Source of the DNA: an uncultured Eubacteriales bacterium
GTDB taxonomy: Bacteria; Bacillota_A; Clostridia; Christensenellales; Aristaeellaceae
Length of the DNA stretch: 7,712 nucleotides
Direction of reading: 5' to 3'
Assembly: GCA_900553645.1 (NCBI GenBank)
Contig: USEE01000060.1
Span: forward strand, 1 to 7,712
The notes below the pieces were generated by a model. It saw only the letters and a list, made by a program, of their open reading frames with translations. It was not told where the DNA came from and searched no databases. Shown piece after piece: positions 5,030 through 7,712 of the stretch; within the stretch, counting starts at the first letter, position 1, and the number at the start of each line of letters is the position of its first letter. The translations under genes and the position numbers were made by a program.

Positions 5030-6454
5030 TCAGACCTTAACGCCTTCCATTTCTACATCGCCCGCGGACTCGATTACCGGGTCGATGCAGCCGGTCACGA
5101 ACTCGTACACCTGCGCCGGGCAGCGGCCGATGAAGTTTTCGGCCTTTAGCGTAGCCATGATTTCCTCGCGGCTTACCGGTATCTCGGGATCGTCGGCCAT
5201 GCGCGCAATCAGGTCGTTGTCCAGACCATCCTCCTTTACGCGGCGCGCGGCGGCCTGAGAATGCTGACGGATGCGCTCGTGCACGGCCTGACGGTCGCCG
5301 CCGTGCTTAACCGCCTCCATAAGTATGTTTTCGGTAGCCATGAATGGCAGGTTTTCATCCACGCGGCGCGCGATTACGCGCGGGTAAACCACCATACCGT
5401 CGGTCACGTTGCAATACAGCTCCAGCACCGCGTCCACAGCCATGAACGCCTCGGGCAGGCATATGCGGCGCACCGCACTGTCGTCCAGCGTGCGCTCGAA
5501 CCACTGGGTGGAGGCGGTCATCGCCGCGTCCTGGTTGAGGGCCATTACGTGGCGGCTGAGCGAGCACATGCGCTCGGAACGCATGGGGTTGCGCTTGTAC
5601 GCCATCGCGGAGGAACCCACCTGATTCTTCTCGAACGGCTCCTCTATCTCGCGATAGCTCTGCAGCAGGCGCAGATCCTGCGCGAACTTATACGCGCTCT
5701 GCGCAACCGCGGACAGCGCGCTCATTATGCGGAAGTCCAGCTTGCGCGGATAGGTCTGGCCGCTGACCGCGAACACCTTATCCATGCCCATCTTATGGGC
5801 AATGCGCTTTTCCAGATCGACCACCTTGGCGCCATCGCCGTCCATCAGTTCAAGGAAGCTGGCCTGGGTGCCGGTAGTGCCCTTATTGCCCAGCAGCCGC
5901 ATGGTGTCGAGGGTATGGTCGATGTCCTCAAGGTCCATCAGAAGATCCTGCATCCACAGGCAGGCGCGCTTGCCCACGGTGACGAGCTGGGCGGGCTGCA
6001 GATGGGTAAGGCCCAGCGTAGGCATGGACTTATACTCCAGCGCGAACTTGCGCAGACGGCGCAGAACCTCGACCACCTTGCTGCGAACCAGCCTGAGCGC
6101 GTCGCGGTAGATCAGCACGTCGGCGTTGTCGGTGACATAGCAGCTGGTCGCGCCCAGATGGATTATGCCCTTAGCGTTCGGGCATACCAGGCCGTAGGCA
6201 TATACGTGCGCCATTACGTCGTGGCGGATTTCGCGTTCCTTGCGCGCCTCAGCCTCGTAATCTATGTCGTCGATATGCGCGCGCAGCTCGTTCACCTGCG
6301 CCTGAGTTACCGGCAGACCCAGCTCCATTTCGCTTTCGGCCAGCGCGACCCAGAGCTTGCGCCAGGTCTTTGTGCGCGTATCCTGAGAAAATATTTCCTG
6401 CATGGCGCGGCTGGCGTAGCGCGTCGTAAGCGGATTTTCATATACCTCGTGCAT
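5030..6454 (-). CDS. purB: Adenylosuccinate lyase
   Basis: This enzyme removes fumarate twice in purine synthesis: SAICAR to AICAR, and adenylosuccinate to AMP. It is a cytosolic homotetramer of the fumarase/aspartase superfamily. The 474-residue product is the longer form common in clostridia and eukaryotes. Visible features are NPLTTRYAS (7-15), RHDVMAHVYAYG (77-88), the substrate loop IHLGATS (98-104), LGLTHLQPAQ (147-156) with the general-acid His151, KGTTGTQASF (191-200), and the superfamily signature GSSAMAYKRNP (280-290), where Ser282 is the likely catalytic base. No key residue is missing. I start it at the ATG ending at 6454, because GGAGGA lies seven bases upstream on the minus strand and MHEVYENPLTTRYAS fits family N-termini. 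Extending to 6508 would add 18 unlike residues from the leader. It is monocistronic and divergent from purC, whose product supplies its substrate SAICAR. Confidence 0.97.
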   Translation of the reverse strand: MHEVYENPLTTRYASRAMQEIFSQDTRTKTWRKLWVALAESEMELGLPVTQAQVNELRAHIDDIDYEAEARKEREIRHDVMAHVYAYGLVCPNAKGIIHLGATSCYVTDNADVLIYRDALRLVRSKVVEVLRRLRKFALEYKSMPTLGLTHLQPAQLVTVGKRACLWMQDLLMDLEDIDHTLDTMRLLGNKGTTGTQASFLELMDGDGAKVVDLEKRIAHKMGMDKVFAVSGQTYPRKLDFRIMSALSAVAQSAYKFAQDLRLLQSYREIEEPFEKNQVGSSAMAYKRNPMRSERMCSLSRHVMALNQDAAMTASTQWFERTLDDSAVRRICLPEAFMAVDAVLELYCNVTDGMVVYPRVIARRVDENLPFMATENILMEAVKHGGDRQAVHERIRQHSQAAARRVKEDGLDNDLIARMADDPEIPVSREEIMATLKAENFIGRCPAQVYEFVTGCIDPVIESAGDVEMEGVKV

Positions 6455-6461
6455 TATATCG

Positions 6462-6467
6462 TCCTCC
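6462..6467 (-). promoter_or_regulatory. Ribosome binding site that sets the purB start
   Basis: On the minus strand GGAGGA lies seven bases before the ATG at 6454-6452. It is the only strong Shine-Dalgarno sequence near the possible starts, and it fixes the product at 474 residues. Confidence 0.85.
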
Positions 6468-6527
6468 GTAAAGCGTATTTGCAAAACAACGAACCTTACG
6501 CCGGGCATTAAGCCCGATCACATGATT

Positions 6528-6556
6528 AGTGTACTCCATTTAGAGCGCGCGTGCAA
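6528..6556 (-). promoter_or_regulatory. Sigma-A-type promoter of purB
   Basis: Read on the minus strand, TTGCAC (6556-6551) and TACACT (6533-6528) are separated by exactly 17 bases. Transcription would start near 6521, giving a leader of about 65 bases. This start lies inside the longer 492-codon frame beginning at 6508, or just upstream of it, and leaves no room for a ribosome binding site there. Confidence 0.6.
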
Positions 6557-6619
6557 CGCAATTTACGTGAATTAACGAAGGTATGCGCTAACCAATTGGT
6601 TTACATACGTCTGCTCGCG

Positions 6620-6671
6620 GCGAAAAGCGAATGTTTACTTTAAGTCTGGATAAAACATTCGATTTTTTCGC
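6620..6671. promoter_or_regulatory. PurBox-like inverted repeat (candidate PurR operator)
   Basis: CGAATGTTT (6628-6636) and AAACATTCG (6653-6661) form a perfect 9-bp inverted repeat with 16 bases between. It is flanked by a further matching pair, GCGAAAA (6620-6626) and TTTTCGC (6665-6671). Each half therefore reads A-rich, then CGAA, then T-rich. Each matches about 10 of 13 positions of the Bacillus PurBox AWWWCCGAACWWT as I recall it. The two cores face each other as in Bacillus pur promoters. The repeat lies 19 bases upstream of the purC -35 box. Confidence 0.55.
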
Positions 6672-6680
6672 ATTGATTGC

Positions 6681-6709
6681 TTGACGAGGTGGCAAAAACG
6701 ATGTATGCT
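6681..6709 (+). promoter_or_regulatory. Sigma-A-type promoter of purC-purF
   Basis: TTGACG (6681-6686) and TATGCT (6704-6709) are separated by exactly 17 bases. Transcription would start near 6716, giving a leader of about 70 bases before the purC ATG. Confidence 0.7.
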
Positions 6710-6787
6710 TTATGCGTGAAATGGATTTAAGTCCGCCGACGGAAAAGCCGCCGGTGAGCGTGGATTGAACATTGGAGGTATTGCAAA

Positions 6788-7498
6788 ATGGAAATTCGTG
6801 AACAGCTTTACGAAGGCAAGGCCAAGCGCGTATACGCGACCGACGATCCCAAGATGGTAGTTGTTGCATACAAGGACGACGCCACCGCGCTCGACGGACT
6901 GAAGAGGGGCACCATCGCCGGCAAGGGCGTTGTAAACAACCGCATGAGCAACCTGCTGTTTAAGTATCTGGCGGACAACGGCGTACCCACGCACTTTGTT
7001 GAGGAAATCGACGATCGCCGCACGGAAGTAAAGCATGTGAAGATCGTACCGCTGGAAGTAATCGTGCGCAATATTGCGGCGGGCAGCTTCTCCAAGCGTT
7101 TCGGCGTAGCCGAGGGCACCGAGCTGGCCAATCCCACGTTGGAGTTTTCCTACAAAAACGACGATCTGCACGATCCTATGATAAACACTTCTCAGGCATT
7201 GGCGCTGCGTCTGGCTACTCCCGAGCAGATTGAAACCATCAAGAAGATGGCTATGCGCGTTAACGAGCTGTTGAAGGACTACTTCCTCAAGCGCGATTTG
7301 ATCTTGGTTGACTACAAGCTGGAGTTTGGTCTGTTCGACGGCGAGGTAATACTGGCTGACGAGATTTCGCCCGACACGTGCCGTCTGTGGGATGTACACA
7401 CCCACGAGAAGCTGGACAAGGATCGTTTCCGCCGCGACATGGGCGGTGTTGAGGACGCTTACGGCGAGGTATATCACCGCATGGGTCTGGACAAGTAA
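6788..7498 (+). CDS. purC: Phosphoribosylaminoimidazole-succinocarboxamide synthase (SAICAR synthetase)
   Basis: This enzyme joins CAIR and aspartate, with ATP, to form SAICAR, the step just before the first PurB reaction. It is cytosolic. The 236-residue length is typical of bacterial PurC. The ATP-binding start LYEGKAKRVYATDD (7-20) is followed by YKDDATALDG (28-37). Family signature one is PLEVIVRNIAAGS (88-100), and signature two is LVDYKLEFG (173-181), followed by the DEISPDTCRLWD segment (191-202). All expected motifs are intact. The ATG has GGAGG (6774-6778) nine bases upstream. It is the first gene of a probable purC-purF operon with an 80-base gap containing a hairpin. purE, which often precedes purC in clostridia, is not here; purB lies upstream in the opposite direction instead. 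Confidence 0.97.
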   Translation: MEIREQLYEGKAKRVYATDDPKMVVVAYKDDATALDGLKRGTIAGKGVVNNRMSNLLFKYLADNGVPTHFVEEIDDRRTEVKHVKIVPLEVIVRNIAAGSFSKRFGVAEGTELANPTLEFSYKNDDLHDPMINTSQALALRLATPEQIETIKKMAMRVNELLKDYFLKRDLILVDYKLEFGLFDGEVILADEISPDTCRLWDVHTHEKLDKDRFRRDMGGVEDAYGEVYHRMGLDK

Positions 7499-7511
7499 TA
7501 CATCGTTTATT

Positions 7512-7552
7512 GCGGCGCGCGCCGAAGCCAGTTTACGGCCGGTTCGCGCCGC
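7512..7552 (+). other. Intercistronic hairpin between purC and purF
   Basis: GCGGCGCG (7512-7519) pairs perfectly with CGCGCCGC (7545-7552). Further short CCG/CGG and GCC/GGC pairs lie inside, around the loop AGTTTAC. The following GTATTTATTAG is only weakly T-rich, so it is not a classical terminator. It could partially terminate, mark an RNA processing site or shield the purC message 3' end. The purF ribosome binding site is immediately downstream. Confidence 0.45.
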
Positions 7553-7578
7553 GTATTTATTAGAAGGAGTCACTAATA

Positions 7579-7712
7579 ATGCCTGACATATTTGACAACA
7601 TTCACGAGGAATGCGGCGTATTCGGCGTATACGATACCGAGGGGCGCAATGTTGCGCCGATGGTATATTACGGTCTGTTTTCGCTTCAGCACCGCGGGCA
7701 GGAGAGCTGCGG
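7579..7712 (+). CDS. purF: Amidophosphoribosyltransferase, N-terminal part (cut by window end)
   Basis: Only the first 44 codons are present; the frame is open at the right edge. The product transfers the amide nitrogen of glutamine to PRPP, giving phosphoribosylamine, the committed first step of purine synthesis. The visible segment is the start of the N-terminal nucleophile glutaminase domain: an 11-residue propeptide, then CGVFGVY (12-18) with the catalytic Cys12 exposed after cleavage, and LFSLQHRGQESCG (33-45, last codon incomplete), the conserved glutamine-site segment. The propeptide is as expected for the Bacillus-type enzyme. AAGGAG (7564-7569) lies nine bases before the ATG. The phosphoribosyltransferase half and any iron-sulfur ligands are outside the window. 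Confidence 0.95.
   Translation, partial: MPDIFDNIHEECGVFGVYDTEGRNVAPMVYYGLFSLQHRGQESC

Larger units (their letters stand above)
6455..6787. other. Divergent purB-purC control region
   Basis: These 333 bases separate the two start codons and hold a promoter for each direction plus a large inverted repeat nearer purC. The purB leader contains a small hairpin, CGGGC-ATTAA-GCCCG (6502-6516), without a T-run, and a single CGAAC core at 6490-6494. The purC leader has CCG-A-CGG / CCG-C-CGG (6736-6754) around AAAAG, a weak hairpin with one mismatch. I looked for the ZTP and purine riboswitch cores here and did not see them. Confidence 0.7.

Noticed and set aside
5261..6511. A 416-codon plus-strand open frame
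   Set aside because: It is antisense to purB, rich in His/Ala/Leu/Arg with no family resemblance, and has no ribosome binding site; purB is unmistakable.
6670..6787. A ZTP (pfl) or purine riboswitch in the purC leader
   Set aside because: The pathway makes it plausible, but I see neither the conserved ZTP core strings nor the purine aptamer core; the leader is only about 70 bases and has just a weak mismatched hairpin.
6710..7573. A 287-codon minus-strand open frame
   Set aside because: It is antisense to purC and its promoter region, has no recognisable product, and the purC motifs are intact on the other strand.
1..7712. CRISPR array, tRNA or rRNA genes, toxin-antitoxin or defence module
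   Set aside because: No regularly spaced repeats, no tRNA T-loop/CCA pattern and no recognisable defence protein were seen on either strand.

Overview
This window is an ordinary-looking chromosomal segment from a bacterium of the Bacillota, most likely a Clostridia-type gut anaerobe. The evidence is strong GGAGG-type ribosome binding sites, sigma-A-like promoters, a long-form (474 aa) adenylosuccinate lyase like those of clostridia, a neighbouring gene pair that I recall as DUF6323/DUF6179 (known mainly from Clostridia), and a lipoprotein with no Gram-negative partner genes. The genes are GC-rich with GC-rich third positions, while several spacers are AT-rich. The assignment rests on recognition by eye; no search was run.

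Layout, left to right. Positions 1-304 carry no supported gene. Positions 305-1552 (+) hold two tightly spaced genes of unknown function. They converge on deoC (deoxyribose-phosphate aldolase, minus strand, 1616-2356), with a shared hairpin between them. A monocistronic lipoprotein gene (2642-3427, +) has a clear promoter and a strong terminator. A gene-poor stretch of about 680 bases follows, with a GC-rich, hairpin-rich island near 3785-3940. Next is a Fur-family metalloregulator (4106-4576, +) with its own promoter, an AT-rich palindrome in its leader and a very strong terminator. The right third is purine biosynthesis: purB on the minus strand (5030-6454), diverging from purC (6788-7498, +), which is followed by the start of purF (7579 onward, cut by the window edge).

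How the genes work together. PurF makes phosphoribosylamine, the first committed purine intermediate. PurC makes SAICAR, and PurB converts SAICAR to AICAR and later adenylosuccinate to AMP. purB and purC therefore encode consecutive steps but are transcribed divergently from a 333-base region. That region has a promoter for each side and, just upstream of the purC -35 box, a perfect 9-bp inverted repeat with facing CGAA cores that resembles a PurR PurBox pair. DeoC belongs to deoxynucleoside salvage but stands alone here.

I found no CRISPR array, tRNA, rRNA, complete mobile element or defence system. The least explained items are the two-gene unknown cassette, the structured island at 3785-3940 and the architecture of the lipoprotein.
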